A DNA stretch of 64,000 bases from Mucilaginibacter sp. (GCF_028287845.1 NZ_JAQBOW010000070.1:1-64000), one strand, 5' to 3'; counted from the first letter of the stretch, positions 10,377-20,970 are shown. The notes: generated from the letters alone by a model not told the origin. Program-made: numbers and translations.

Positions 10377-11366
10377 TTAAACTGATTTTGGCCGATCTTT
10401 ATTTTCTTCTTCAGTTGCTATATCGCCTTTAGGCAAACCTTCTTCTAAACGGCTTGGCCTTAAAACGTAATATGCACCAAGCAAAGCAACCAAAAGAGAT
10501 ATAATATAAAAAGATCCCGGCAAGAAAACAGCCAGGGTATTATCCATCGGGAAAACTTTGGTAAGCTGTGTAAAAACGGTTTCACGTATACCTGCCCCAC
10601 CCACACTTATTGGTATAATAGTAGCCAATGCCGATATTAAAAATGACAATAAATACGGTGAGAATTTACCATGAAAATCTTGCCCCATCAATATAAATAC
10701 TATTGCCAAAACTTGCAAACCCTGTACTACAACAGCCTTTGCATGGCCGGCAAAAAAATATTTAGTGTATTCTCTAAAGAACTTATAGGCAACAAAATAA
10801 TATACACCCGATGCAGCCGCGAAAATGCCCAATGGAATGCCGATATGAATATCAATTTGAGGTATTAAAAATATCAGACAAACAGTTATCAAACCAATTG
10901 CCCAAAGGCCACTTAATCTGTCGAACATTATCGCCCAAAAAACTTTTTTACCCGGTAGCTTATAGTTTTTATTCAACATCCATATTTTATAACCATCGCC
11001 GCCTATGCCACCCGGAAGCAGGAAGTTATAGAATAAGCCGAGCATATATAATCTGAAATTAAAACGTGGGTCGAGCTTTAAATTAATAGAATTGAAAAAA
11101 CTCATTAATCGCCATGACGACACTATTATTGAAAGGAAAAAACTTATCAGTGCTGCAAGCATCCACCAGTAATTGGCGTGCAACAACCTGTATTTTACAT
11201 CTTTAAAAGGCACATGCCTAAACACAAAGTATAGTAAAACGGATGTTACTGCAAATTTTAAAAGTGTTTTGGTAACGTTCCAAAGAGTGTCTTTCCAGGT
11301 TTTGGGCTTCATTTCGTCCTCAACCTCATTAATGATACTTTCGTCTATTTCTGTCATTGGCTGCAA
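10377..11366 (-). CDS. Lysylphosphatidylglycerol synthase TM / flippase-like membrane protein
   Basis: Multi-TM protein with FLLPGGIGGDGYK and ISVGGAGIRE motifs. Confidence 0.8.
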   Translation of the reverse strand: MQPMTEIDESIINEVEDEMKPKTWKDTLWNVTKTLLKFAVTSVLLYFVFRHVPFKDVKYRLLHANYWWMLAALISFFLSIIVSSWRLMSFFNSINLKLDPRFNFRLYMLGLFYNFLLPGGIGGDGYKIWMLNKNYKLPGKKVFWAIMFDRLSGLWAIGLITVCLIFLIPQIDIHIGIPLGIFAAASGVYYFVAYKFFREYTKYFFAGHAKAVVVQGLQVLAIVFILMGQDFHGKFSPYLLSFLISALATIIPISVGGAGIRETVFTQLTKVFPMDNTLAVFLPGSFYIISLLVALLGAYYVLRPSRLEEGLPKGDIATEEENKDRPKSV

Positions 11367-11380
11367 AGGTAATAATTTAG

Positions 11381-11502
11381 AGATTAGTTGATTGGTGATT
11401 AGCGGTTAGTGTTTGGTTAAGAAATGTTAAACCCTCTGTATTACTAACATAATGTTACAATAACTATTAGAAACCGGTGACCAAATCTATTGCAACTAAT
11501 CT
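11381..11502. repeat. Inverted repeat of the TAATCTC word family
   Basis: agattagttg (11381-11390) and caactaatct (11493-11502), plus further degenerate copies. Confidence 0.5.
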
Positions 11503-11559
11503 TTAATTAACTAACCTCTAATCTCCAGAAAACCTTATTTTTGCACAAATTTTAGGTGA

Positions 11560-12426
11560 ATGAATAAAGTACAGGTAGGTATAGTGCAGATGAGCTGCAC
11601 AGCTAACAAGCATGATAATTTACAAAAAGCTATTACCAAGGTAAAAGAAGCAGCTAAAAAAGGTTCGCAAATAGTTTGCCTGCAAGAGCTGTTTACATCG
11701 CTTTATTTTTGTGATGTGGAGGATCATGATAATTTTTTGTTGGCCGAAACTGTCCCCGGCCCCTCTACCGACGAACTTGCCAAAGTTGCTGCCGAATTAG
11801 GCGTAGTCATCATTGCCTCGCTATTTGAAAAGCGCGCGCAGGGCCTTTACCATAACACTACTGCTGTAATTGATGCTGACGGTGCTTATTTAGGTAAGTA
11901 TCGCAAAATGCATATACCCGATGATCCGGGTTTTTATGAGAAATTTTACTTCACTCCCGGCGATCTGGGCTATAAGGTTTTTAAAACCAAATTTGCCACT
12001 ATAGGCGTGTTGATTTGCTGGGACCAATGGTACCCCGAAGCTGCACGCATAACCGCTTTAATGGGCGCCGAGATACTGTTTTATCCAACCGCTATTGGCT
12101 GGGCAACTACCCAGGATGAAGCTACCAATACGGAGCAATACAACGCATGGCAAACCATACAACGCTCGCACGCGATTGCTAACGGGGTACACGTAGTCAG
12201 CGTAAACCGGGTTGGCGAAGAAGCGGGTGTTAAGTTTTGGGGCGGATCGTTTTTTGCTAATCCGTTTGGTACGTTAATACATCAAACCTCGCATAATGAT
12301 GAGGAAGTAATTGTACAGGAGTTGGATTTAAATAAAACCGATTATTACCGTACGCACTGGCCGTTTTTACGTGATAGGAGAATTGATTCTTATCAACCGA
12401 TAACTAAACGTTTGCTCGACGAATAA
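11560..12426 (+). CDS. aguB: N-carbamoylputrescine amidase
   Basis: Nitrilase fold with E/K/C motifs (CLQELFT, YRKMHIP, GVLICWDQWYPEAAR); next to agmatine deiminase. Confidence 0.9.
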   Translation: MNKVQVGIVQMSCTANKHDNLQKAITKVKEAAKKGSQIVCLQELFTSLYFCDVEDHDNFLLAETVPGPSTDELAKVAAELGVVIIASLFEKRAQGLYHNTTAVIDADGAYLGKYRKMHIPDDPGFYEKFYFTPGDLGYKVFKTKFATIGVLICWDQWYPEAARITALMGAEILFYPTAIGWATTQDEATNTEQYNAWQTIQRSHAIANGVHVVSVNRVGEEAGVKFWGGSFFANPFGTLIHQTSHNDEEVIVQELDLNKTDYYRTHWPFLRDRRIDSYQPITKRLLDE

Positions 12427-12430
12427 GGTA

Positions 12431-12584
12431 GTCGATGGTCCATAGTTAAATAATTCACATTTTATATGGCATTTAAATTCGAGAGCCTTCAGGTATGGCA
12501 AAGGGCATTAGACCTAACCGTCGATGTCAATTAACAAAAATGATCACCGCTTTAAGAAATACACTGTAATTATGGACCATCGAC
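12431..12584. repeat. Inverted repeat pair flanking a truncated four-helix-bundle ORF
   Basis: gtcgatggtccatagtta (12431-12448) vs taattatggaccatcgac (12567-12584), 17/18 complementary. Confidence 0.7.
12466..12534 (+). pseudogene. Truncated four-helix bundle (23S rRNA IVS-like) protein
   Basis: ATG ORF MAFKFESLQVWQRALDLTVDVN* matches the N-terminal signature of this family. Confidence 0.5.
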
Positions 12585-12592
12585 TATCGACT

Positions 12593-13630
12593 ATGGTCAA
12601 TCCGGCCAAAGCCGGATTCCGCTTTCCTGCCGAATGGCATCCACACACCGCTACCTGGTTAAGCTGGCCGCATAAGGAAGAATCATGGCCGGGTAAGCTC
12701 ATGACCATCTACCCCAAATATTGCGAATTTATTAAGGTATTAACCGAGGGTGAGCTGGTACGAATTAACGTTAAGGATGAGCAAATGGCGGCGTTTGCCA
12801 GGCAGCAATTGCAATTAGTTGGTGCTGATTTAAGCAAAATAGAATTCTTTGAATTCGCCACCAATGATGCCTGGTGCCGAGATCATGGGCCAGCGTTTTT
12901 GATCAATGCTGATACTAAAGAAAAGTGCATAGTTGATTGGGGCTACAACGCCTGGGGAGGCAAATATCCACCGTTTGATCTGGATGATGTTATACCTACA
13001 AAAATTGGCAATTACTTTGGTTTGCCTGTTTATAACCCGGGTATTGTGATGGAAGGCGGATCGGTTGATTTTAATGGGAAAGGCACAATTTTAACTACTA
13101 CTGCGTGCCTGTTAAACAAAAACCGTAACCCGCATTTAAATCAGCAGCAAATAGAAGAATATCTGTACAATTATTACGGCGCGGAGCAAATTTTATGGCT
13201 GGGCGATGGTATAATTGGCGATGATACCGATGGGCATATTGATGATATTACCCGTTTTGTAAACGAAGATACCGTTGTTACCGTTGTTGAAGAAAATAAG
13301 AATGACGAAAACTACCATATCCTACAGGAAAACTTACAGACATTAAAAACTATGCGCCTGTTAAACGGCAAGCAATTGGATATAATTGAGTTGCCAATGC
13401 CCAATGTGGTTGTTTACGACGGTCAGCGTTTACCAGCCTCATACGCTAATTTTTACATTGGTAATACCGCGGTAGTGGTGCCCACTTACCGTTGCAATAA
13501 TGATGATAGGGCCCTCGAAATTTTACAAGGCTGCTTCCCCGAAAGAAAAGTTATCGGCATTGATTCTACTGATATTATATGGGGATTAGGCAGCTTTCAT
13601 TGCTTAAGCCAGCAGGAGCCGGAGGTGTAA
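12593..13630 (+). CDS. aguA: Agmatine deiminase
   Basis: FPAEWHPHTATWLSWPH, NDAWCRDHGPAFL, GDDTDGHIDDITRF; upstream ORF extension is largely repeat-derived. Confidence 0.93.
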   Translation: MVNPAKAGFRFPAEWHPHTATWLSWPHKEESWPGKLMTIYPKYCEFIKVLTEGELVRINVKDEQMAAFARQQLQLVGADLSKIEFFEFATNDAWCRDHGPAFLINADTKEKCIVDWGYNAWGGKYPPFDLDDVIPTKIGNYFGLPVYNPGIVMEGGSVDFNGKGTILTTTACLLNKNRNPHLNQQQIEEYLYNYYGAEQILWLGDGIIGDDTDGHIDDITRFVNEDTVVTVVEENKNDENYHILQENLQTLKTMRLLNGKQLDIIELPMPNVVVYDGQRLPASYANFYIGNTAVVVPTYRCNNDDRALEILQGCFPERKVIGIDSTDIIWGLGSFHCLSQQEPEV

Positions 13631-13728
13631 TTATTTGGTGATTAATAATACTGTTGATATAGTAAATCCTTTGGCATAACTAATTGTGATTTTAGCGTAA
13701 TAATTTTAATTTTATTCAAATTAAAATT

Positions 13729-14295
13729 ATGAAAAAACCAGTTATTGTTTTTGCTTTATTGCTAAGTTTTGTGTCAATTTCTTTTGCGCAGCAAAAGCCG
13801 CTGCCAATGCGGCTAACCTCATCAGCATTTCCTGATGGTACTGTTATTCCAATAAAATATACTCAGGCATCAGCTGTTGACCCGGTATCACCAGATTTTA
13901 CCTGGACCGACGCGCCTGCCGCAACACAAAGCTATGTACTCTGGATGCATGACCTTGATGTGGCACTAAATAAAACTACACATGATAATTTACACTGGCT
14001 GGTATGGAATATTCCCGGCCAAACCACCTCACTATCCGAAAAAATACCCGTTGGTGCACAGCTTCCTGATGGCACCTACCAGATAAGTTATGCCGGGCCA
14101 TGGTACCGCGGCCCGGGTGCACCGGCAGCGGGCCCGTTGCATCATTATATATTTGAATTATTTGCATTAGATATAAAGCTTGATGAAAAGGCCGGTAGTA
14201 ACGGTATTGAAACCCAAGCTAATATTTTTAAATTGATGCAGGGCCATGTTATAGGCAAGGCTGCGTATACGGGGTTATTTCATCGCCCACAATAA
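13729..14295 (+). CDS. Secreted PEBP (YbhB/YbcL) family protein
   Basis: Signal peptide; PEBP motifs (PDFTWTDAPAATQSYVLWMHDLD, HWLVWNIP). Confidence 0.9.
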   Translation: MKKPVIVFALLLSFVSISFAQQKPLPMRLTSSAFPDGTVIPIKYTQASAVDPVSPDFTWTDAPAATQSYVLWMHDLDVALNKTTHDNLHWLVWNIPGQTTSLSEKIPVGAQLPDGTYQISYAGPWYRGPGAPAAGPLHHYIFELFALDIKLDEKAGSNGIETQANIFKLMQGHVIGKAAYTGLFHRPQ

Positions 14296-14309
14296 GCGTG
14301 CAATATTTT

Positions 14310-14346
14310 ACCACATTGCCATGCAATATGGTAATGTGGTTTTTTG
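14310..14346 (+). terminator. Intrinsic terminator
   Basis: ACCACATTgCCAT...ATGGtAATGTGGTTTTTT. Confidence 0.85.
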
Positions 14347-14583
14347 AGTGATCTTTATATCAAAAACCAAATTCATTTCCGTTTTGTCCGTCCGCTTTAG
14401 ATGCCGACAAGCTTTTGGACAGAATGGACAAACTTTTTACCAAATCACAATTGATTTGCCTGCCTGCTATTTTTCACCGAAAAAATACCCGCCTTTACCG
14501 AGTTCTTCTAAGTAAATGGCCAATTTTAGTTTTGGCTCACTATATTAGTGCCTTACTTTTGAGTAAGATTTAAAATTACGATC

Positions 14584-15450
14584 ATGAATAACGACATCAA
14601 TAACGACATCAATAATATAGAATATCAAAATGGCCCCCGCAAAGGGAAAGTGTTAGCAGGCATAGTTTTGCTTGTAGTAGGTGCATCCTTGCTGTTAAGG
14701 CAAATGGATTTTTTCTTTTTCCCAAGCTGGTTGTTAAGCTGGCCAATGTGGTTAATTGCATGGGGGCTTTACATGGGTGCCCGGCATAACTTCCGCAATT
14801 CAACATGGTTAATAATGGTAATTATTGGTTTCGCTTTTTTGCTCGACCGTATCATCCCCGGCTTTAATGCCGGCGCGGTTTTTTGGCCGATTGCTATTAT
14901 AGGATTTGGCGCCTTTTTAATATTAAAACGTAATAACCACGGTGCCGATTACTGGGATAAAAAAGACTGGAAAAGAAAATGGGACTCTGGAAAATACAAC
15001 TTTGGCAACCCCAACCCTACCAACCCCAACGACCCCATAGTTGATTATACTGTTGGTGCTACAACTAACGACCCATCGACCCCGCCAACGCCGGGTACTG
15101 CTTATACCGGCGACGACCATTTAGATGCCGTATCTATTTTCGGTGGTGTAAAAAAGATCATCTTCTCCAAAAACTTTCAGGGTGGCGAGATTGTAAACAT
15201 ATTTGGCGGCTCTGAGCTTGATTTTACACAAGCCGATATCAATGGTCGCGTTTATATTGATGTTACCCAGGTATTTGGCGGTACTAAAATAATTGTACCT
15301 TCACATTGGATGGTACTGTCAGATCTGTCGGCGGTATTTGCCGGCTTTGATGATAAAAGAATAAGAACCAGCACTCCGTTAGATAATAACAAAATACTGG
15401 TACTAAAAGGCATCTCCATATTTGCAGGGGTAGATATACGCAGCTATTAA
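14584..15450 (+). CDS. LiaF/DUF5668-like membrane protein
   Basis: N-terminal TM helices; C-terminal beta repeats (DAVSIFGGVKKIIFSKNFQGGEIVNIFGGSELDF). Confidence 0.75.
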   Translation: MNNDINNDINNIEYQNGPRKGKVLAGIVLLVVGASLLLRQMDFFFFPSWLLSWPMWLIAWGLYMGARHNFRNSTWLIMVIIGFAFLLDRIIPGFNAGAVFWPIAIIGFGAFLILKRNNHGADYWDKKDWKRKWDSGKYNFGNPNPTNPNDPIVDYTVGATTNDPSTPPTPGTAYTGDDHLDAVSIFGGVKKIIFSKNFQGGEIVNIFGGSELDFTQADINGRVYIDVTQVFGGTKIIVPSHWMVLSDLSAVFAGFDDKRIRTSTPLDNNKILVLKGISIFAGVDIRSY

Positions 15451-15483
15451 TAAATCAACCAATCTTACTATAAAATATAAGTT

Positions 15484-16518
15484 TTGGCGCTATCATCATT
15501 AACATTTCAAAAAATACGTGTGGCATTTGTAGCCTGCGGGCTTGCATGGGCAGGCCTGCAAACCTACATTATACACGGTTTTGGATTTGTATGGTATACC
15601 GCTATAACCGATAGCCTGGTAAGCTCTATACTGCTTACGGCGGCTTGCTGGCTCATCAACAATAACCTGCGCTATTATCAACCCGGTAAGGGTAGTTATA
15701 TTAATATATTAATATGGTGCGTTGTGCTGGCTGCCAGTTGTACGGCGGGTTGCAAGTATATCCTTCCGTTTTTAAATGCCGATACCGTATATGCCAACTT
15801 TATGGCACAATCGTTAGTAATAAGGTTTTTTACTGATTTTTTGGCGATTGGCTGGATGGCCATGATCAGTATGATATGGTACTCGCAAATAGACCAAAAA
15901 GAAAATGAAAAACGTAAGTTGGAAGCCGAGCAACTGGCCCGCGATGCCGAGCTTTACAACCTGAGGCAGCAGCTACAGCCCCACTTTTTATTCAACAGCT
16001 TAAACTCTATTAACGCGCTTATTGGCTTTAAGCCCGATGAGGCGCGTAAAATGATACACCAGCTATCCGACTTTTTACGGGGCACCCTTAAAAAAGATGA
16101 TCAGTTACAGGTTAGCTTAAATGAGGAATTACAGCACCTAAACCTATATCTCGAAATTGAAAAAGTACGCTTTGGGCATCGCCTTAAAACCGAAATAAGC
16201 TGCGATGCGAAATGTGGCGACTGTATTATGCCCGCCATGTTATTGCAACCACTGGTAGAGAATGCTATTAAGTTTGGATTGTATGATACTACCGAAGATG
16301 TAGTGGTAAGCATCCGTGCAGAATTGGAGGGAAGTTATCTGGAACTGATTGTTCAAAACCCTTACGACCCTAAAACTTCAAGGCCGCGCCAGGGTACCGG
16401 TTTTGGCTTAAGCGGGGTGCAGCGCAGATTATATTTGCTTTTTGCACGTAATGACTTGATGGAAACTCATACAAATGATAATATATTTACAACTATTATT
16501 AAAATTCCGCAGCAATGA
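15484..16518 (+). CDS. LytS/YehU-type sensor histidine kinase
   Basis: LRQQLQPHFLFNSLNSINALI (His_kinase) and HATPase motifs. Confidence 0.92.
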   Translation: MALSSLTFQKIRVAFVACGLAWAGLQTYIIHGFGFVWYTAITDSLVSSILLTAACWLINNNLRYYQPGKGSYINILIWCVVLAASCTAGCKYILPFLNADTVYANFMAQSLVIRFFTDFLAIGWMAMISMIWYSQIDQKENEKRKLEAEQLARDAELYNLRQQLQPHFLFNSLNSINALIGFKPDEARKMIHQLSDFLRGTLKKDDQLQVSLNEELQHLNLYLEIEKVRFGHRLKTEISCDAKCGDCIMPAMLLQPLVENAIKFGLYDTTEDVVVSIRAELEGSYLELIVQNPYDPKTSRPRQGTGFGLSGVQRRLYLLFARNDLMETHTNDNIFTTIIKIPQQ

Positions 16519-17255
16519 TACGTGCTTTATTAATTGACGACGAGCCTTTGGCCCGTATGGTTGTACAAGAATACCTGCAAGGCTATCCGCAGATAGAAGT
16601 TATACAGGAGTGCGGCGATGGCTTTGAAGGGCTTAAAGCCATACAGCAACACCAGCCCGACCTGATATTTTTGGATGTGCAAATGCCCAAAATAAACGGT
16701 TTCGAGATGCTGGAGCTGGTTGATGACCAGCCCGCCGTTATATTTACCACCGCTTTTGATGAGTATGCCATAAAAGCCTTTGAGGCACACGCTACCGATT
16801 ATCTGCTAAAACCATTCAGCAAGGATCGTTTTAATAAAGCTATAGAGAAATACCTGGCGCAAGCACCACACACCGCCGCGCCAAAGCAAGAAAGCTTACT
16901 GGAAACCGCCGCCGCATCGCCCGCCCAACATGAGCGTATTGTGGTAAAAACCGGCACCAAAGTAAAGATAATACCCGTTGCCGATGTGCAATACCTGCAA
17001 GCCGATGATGATTATGTAAGCGTATTTACGCAGGAAGGCTCATACCTTAAAAATAAAACCATGAGTTTCTTCGAGCAAACGCTGGATCCGCGCCAGTTTG
17101 TACGCGTACACCGCTCATACATTGTAAGCGTGCAGGAAATAACCCGTATAGATCCTTACGAAAAAGATAGTCACCTCGCCATCCTCAAATCGGGCGCTAA
17201 AATACCGGTAAGCAAAACCGGGTACGTTAAGTTAAAGCAGGTTTTGGGGATATAG
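16515..17255 (+). CDS. LytTR-family response regulator
   Basis: Receiver (LIDDEPLAR...FLDVQMPKINGFEML) and LytTR domain (VRVHRSYIVSV); overlaps kinase stop by 4 bp. Confidence 0.93.
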   Translation: MIRALLIDDEPLARMVVQEYLQGYPQIEVIQECGDGFEGLKAIQQHQPDLIFLDVQMPKINGFEMLELVDDQPAVIFTTAFDEYAIKAFEAHATDYLLKPFSKDRFNKAIEKYLAQAPHTAAPKQESLLETAAASPAQHERIVVKTGTKVKIIPVADVQYLQADDDYVSVFTQEGSYLKNKTMSFFEQTLDPRQFVRVHRSYIVSVQEITRIDPYEKDSHLAILKSGAKIPVSKTGYVKLKQVLGI

Positions 17256-17262
17256 GTTGATG

Positions 17263-17286
17263 GTCGATAGTTCATTGTCTATCGAC
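17263..17286. repeat. Inverted repeat GTCGATAG/CTATCGAC
   Basis: gtcgatag-ttcattgt-ctatcgac followed by actatggtctatggtctatcg; same word family as 12.4-12.6 kb. Confidence 0.6.
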
Positions 17287-17360
17287 TATGGTCTATGGTC
17301 TATCGTCTACGGCACTTAACCGGACGGACAAATAAATATATTTGCATATCTCAACTATCA

Positions 17361-17376
17361 ATCGTAATATTGCGAT
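17361..17376. promoter_or_regulatory. Candidate ArsR operator 1
   Basis: ATCGTAATATTGCGAT just upstream of the arsR start. Confidence 0.6.
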
Positions 17377-17379
17377 ACA

Positions 17380-17709
17380 ATGGGGCTAACCAAAACAGAA
17401 ATATTTACCGAGGAGCAAAATAAGCTGGCAACCATGCTTAAAGCAATGGCGCATCCGGCACGTATTGCTATTTTGCAGTACATTATAAATGCTAATGCCT
17501 GCATCTGCGGCGACTTAGTTGATGAATTAGGTTTGGCGCAAGCTACCATATCGCAACACTTAAAAGAGCTTAAAAACGCCGGGCTAATACAAGGCACCAT
17601 AGAGGGCGTAAGCGTTTGTTATTGCATTGAACCCGCCGCGTGGAGTTTATTAAGTAAAGAGTTAGGCACCTTCTTCGGCTCGTATACTGCCGCGAGAAAC
17701 TGCTGTTAA
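17380..17709 (+). CDS. arsR: ArsR family transcriptional repressor
   Basis: wHTH with ICGDLVDELGLAQATISQHLKELKNAGLI. Confidence 0.92.
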   Translation: MGLTKTEIFTEEQNKLATMLKAMAHPARIAILQYIINANACICGDLVDELGLAQATISQHLKELKNAGLIQGTIEGVSVCYCIEPAAWSLLSKELGTFFGSYTAARNCC

Positions 17710-17727
17710 AAAAATTTGAGTCAATAT

Positions 17728-17743
17728 ATCGTAATATTACAAT
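17728..17743. promoter_or_regulatory. Candidate ArsR operator 2
   Basis: ATCGTAATATTACAAT, 14/16 identical to operator 1. Confidence 0.55.
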
Positions 17744-17757
17744 TAAATAAAAAAGTT

Positions 17758-18291
17758 ATGAATACAACAGATGTTATAAACTGGAAATCATTTAAAGATA
17801 CATTGGTGGCAAACCCCGAGTTGGAACTCCAATTTCAATATGCCGAAAACAAGTGGGTTGATGCCTCTTATCATATCACAGAAATTAAGCAGGCCCCTAT
17901 TACATCTGTTGATTGTGGCGGTGTGATGAATAGCTGGACCGAGATCATCGTACAACTTTATGAACCGGCAGGTAAAGATGAGTTAAGGGCGATGAAAGTT
18001 AACAAAGCTTTATCAATTATTAATTTGGTTGAGAAATCTCTGCCGCTAAATCCGTTGGGTATAGTTAAAATTGAGTTTGGCAATACAGAGTTTGATACCC
18101 GCCAGATGCTGCCTAACAACCTTATTATTGATGGCGACAGCCTGATAGTAGATCTGCGCCCAGATTCGGTACAATGCAAAGCCATTGATAGGGGCGGCAA
18201 TTGCGGTACACCTGCGGCCAAACCGGTAACCCAATTAAAGAACTTAGTTACTGCTGCCGCCAGCTGTGAGCCGGGCGGAGGTTGCTGCTAA
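17758..18291 (+). CDS. DUF6428-like ars-operon protein
   Basis: In operon after arsR; Cys-rich C-terminus CEPGGGCC; family name from memory. Confidence 0.65.
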   Translation: MNTTDVINWKSFKDTLVANPELELQFQYAENKWVDASYHITEIKQAPITSVDCGGVMNSWTEIIVQLYEPAGKDELRAMKVNKALSIINLVEKSLPLNPLGIVKIEFGNTEFDTRQMLPNNLIIDGDSLIVDLRPDSVQCKAIDRGGNCGTPAAKPVTQLKNLVTAAASCEPGGGCC

Positions 18292-18303
18292 ATCTTAAAA
18301 ATC

Positions 18304-18738
18304 ATGAACCTGCAACAAGCCGAAAACTACAGGGAGCAGATCATCGCGCTACTATCCGCAGAAAAACTGCCTGTAGATGATCTGCCCGAAACTTTGGAGA
18401 ACTTTATAGTGGCCCTTAATGCCGATGAGGTAACAGGCGCTATCGGTTTAGAGGTTTATGGCGATTATGCTTTGCTGCGCTCTATGGTGGTTTCACCACC
18501 CAATCGCAACAAGGGTGTGGCTGGCGATCTGCTACAGCAATTAGAAACCATTGCCAATACCAAATCAATTAAAGAAATATACCTGCTTACAGAAACCGCG
18601 CCCGGTTATTTTACCGGCAAAGGCTACCAAACTATAACCCGCGCGGATGTGCCTGCAGAGGTGCAGCAATCATCAGAGTTTAGTTATGCCTGCCCGCAGT
18701 CGGCAATTGTAATGAAGAAAATTTTAAACCCATCATGA
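18304..18738 (+). CDS. GNAT N-acetyltransferase (ArsN2-like)
   Basis: LRSMVVSPPNRNKGVAGDLLQQLE; ars operon context. Confidence 0.8.
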   Translation: MNLQQAENYREQIIALLSAEKLPVDDLPETLENFIVALNADEVTGAIGLEVYGDYALLRSMVVSPPNRNKGVAGDLLQQLETIANTKSIKEIYLLTETAPGYFTGKGYQTITRADVPAEVQQSSEFSYACPQSAIVMKKILNPS

Positions 18739-19154
18739 AAAACATATTAGTACTATGCACCGGCAACAGTTGCCGCAGCCAGATAGCCGAAGGCTACCTA
18801 AGGCATTTTGCAGGCAGTAAAGCAACCATTTACAGCGCCGGTATAGAGACGCATGGCGTTAACCCCAAAGCTATACAGGTAATGGCCGAGGATGATATCG
18901 ACATCAGTCATCATACCTCTAACCATGTGGATGAGTATGTAAATATTCCTTTCGACTATGTAATTACTGTGTGCGATAACGCCAAAGAGAATTGCCCCTA
19001 CTTCCCTACCAAAGCGCAACGCCTCCATTTCAATTTCCCCGATCCGGCAAAAGCTACCGGCACGCCTGATGAGGTAATGAACGAGTTTAGGCGGGTGCGG
19101 GATATGATAAAAGATTATTCGCGCAATTTTATCAATCAAAACTTACCCAACTAA
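18735..19154 (+). CDS. arsC: Arsenate reductase, LMW-PTP type
   Basis: [35 protein letters not shown]. Confidence 0.92.
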   Translation: MKNILVLCTGNSCRSQIAEGYLRHFAGSKATIYSAGIETHGVNPKAIQVMAEDDIDISHHTSNHVDEYVNIPFDYVITVCDNAKENCPYFPTKAQRLHFNFPDPAKATGTPDEVMNEFRRVRDMIKDYSRNFINQNLPN

Positions 19155-20227
19155 TGGCTATAGATCACTGTGCCCCCGCCGAACGTAAAAAGTTAAGCTT
19201 TTTAGATCGTTACCTTACCCTATGGATATTCCTGGCGATGGGGATAGGTGTAGCCGTGGGTTATTTTATCCCTTCATCCTCCGGATTTATTAATTCATGG
19301 TCAAGCGGAACCACCAACATACCGTTAGCCATAGGGCTGATATTAATGATGTACCCGCCCCTTGCCAAAGTGAAGTATGAAAACATGGGCGAGGTATTTA
19401 AAGACACCAAAGTATTAAGCGCATCGCTTATATTAAATTGGATTGTTGGCCCTATCCTCATGTTTATATTAGCTATTACGCTTTTACGAGATCATCCGGC
19501 TTACATGGTTGGCCTGATACTGATAGGCCTGGCACGCTGCATAGCGATGGTAGTGGTATGGAACGAGCTGGCAGAGGGCAACCGCGAATACGCAGCAGGG
19601 TTGATAGCCTTAAACAGTATCTTCCAGGTGTTACTTTACAGCGTATACGCTTATGTATTCATCACCGTTTTGCCGCCTTTATTTGGCCTTAAAGGATTAG
19701 CCGTTAACATTACTATTGGCGAGATAGCCAAAAGCGTAGGTATTTACCTGGGTATCCCATTTGCCGCCGGAATTATCAGCAGGTATACGCTGATTAAAAT
19801 TAAGGGCGAGGCTTGGTTCCAGCAAAAATACGTACCTGTTATTTCACCCATAACGCTTATAGCATTGCTATTTACTATTGTGACCATGTTTAGCTTAAAA
19901 GGAAACCTGATTGTGCAGATACCGATGGATGTAGTACGTATCGCTATACCGCTGGTAGTATATTTTACCGTCATGTTTCTGTTAAGTTTTTTTATAGGCA
20001 AATCATTTGGGGCCGATTATTCCAAAAGCACCTCCATAGCCTTTACAGCTACCGGAAACAACTTTGAATTAGCCATTGCGGTTGCTATAGGGGTATTTGG
20101 CATAAATTCAGGCGAAGCCTTTGCCGGGGTAATTGGCCCGTTAGTTGAGGTACCTGCATTAATTGCTTTAGTAAATCTTGCTTTTTGGTTCCGTAAGAAA
20201 TACTATACTTCTAAAATAAACGTATAA
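19154..20227 (+). CDS. acr3: ACR3 family arsenite efflux transporter
   Basis: 10-TM protein; [50 protein letters not shown]. Confidence 0.95.
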   Translation: MAIDHCAPAERKKLSFLDRYLTLWIFLAMGIGVAVGYFIPSSSGFINSWSSGTTNIPLAIGLILMMYPPLAKVKYENMGEVFKDTKVLSASLILNWIVGPILMFILAITLLRDHPAYMVGLILIGLARCIAMVVVWNELAEGNREYAAGLIALNSIFQVLLYSVYAYVFITVLPPLFGLKGLAVNITIGEIAKSVGIYLGIPFAAGIISRYTLIKIKGEAWFQQKYVPVISPITLIALLFTIVTMFSLKGNLIVQIPMDVVRIAIPLVVYFTVMFLLSFFIGKSFGADYSKSTSIAFTATGNNFELAIAVAIGVFGINSGEAFAGVIGPLVEVPALIALVNLAFWFRKKYYTSKINV

Positions 20228-20229
20228 TA

Positions 20230-20970
20230 ATGAAAATTGTACTTTTTTCGGATATACATGCTAACCTACCGGCGTTAGAGGCGTTTTTTGCCGATATTGA
20301 ATTTCAAAAGCCTGATGCCCTTTATTGCCTCGGCGACCTGGTGGGCTATAATGTACATCCCAACGAAATAATTGCAGAAATACGCAAACGCCGCATACCT
20401 ACTATTGCCGGCAATCATGATCTGAAAGTTATTGGTTTAGCACCGGTAACAGATGATCAATTACAGGCATCGGGCAAAAATTTCGCCTACCATATCATCA
20501 GCGCCGACAACAGAAATTATCTATCTACACTTCCGGCTCATATCCGTTTAGAGTTTCAGGTAAACTCAAATCCATTAAATATTTTATTGGTTCACGGCAG
20601 CCCGCGAAGCGTTTATGAATATATTCTGGCTGATACCGATGAGACCTATATTTTAGAACTGCTGCAAGAGACAAATGCCGATATACTATGTGTTGGTCAT
20701 TCGCACAAGCCCTATCATCGGGTTATAAAGCGGGATAACGGAACGGTTGCACACGTTATCAATATCGGCTCGGTAGGCAAACCTAAAGATGGCAATCCAA
20801 AGGGTTGTTATGTTATATTAGACATTAATATTGACTCGGACCTAATCAATAAAGACAGCATTGAGGTAACATTTATTCGGTTTGAATATAATATAGAGCA
20901 AGCTGTAAATGATATCGAACAAAGCCCTCTTCCAAATGAGTTGGCTGATATGTTGCTCGGAGCTTATTAA
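20230..20970 (+). CDS. Calcineurin-like metallophosphoesterase
   Basis: FSDIHANLPAL, GDLVGY, GNHD, GHSH. Confidence 0.9.
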   Translation: MKIVLFSDIHANLPALEAFFADIEFQKPDALYCLGDLVGYNVHPNEIIAEIRKRRIPTIAGNHDLKVIGLAPVTDDQLQASGKNFAYHIISADNRNYLSTLPAHIRLEFQVNSNPLNILLVHGSPRSVYEYILADTDETYILELLQETNADILCVGHSHKPYHRVIKRDNGTVAHVINIGSVGKPKDGNPKGCYVILDINIDSDLINKDSIEVTFIRFEYNIEQAVNDIEQSPLPNELADMLLGAY

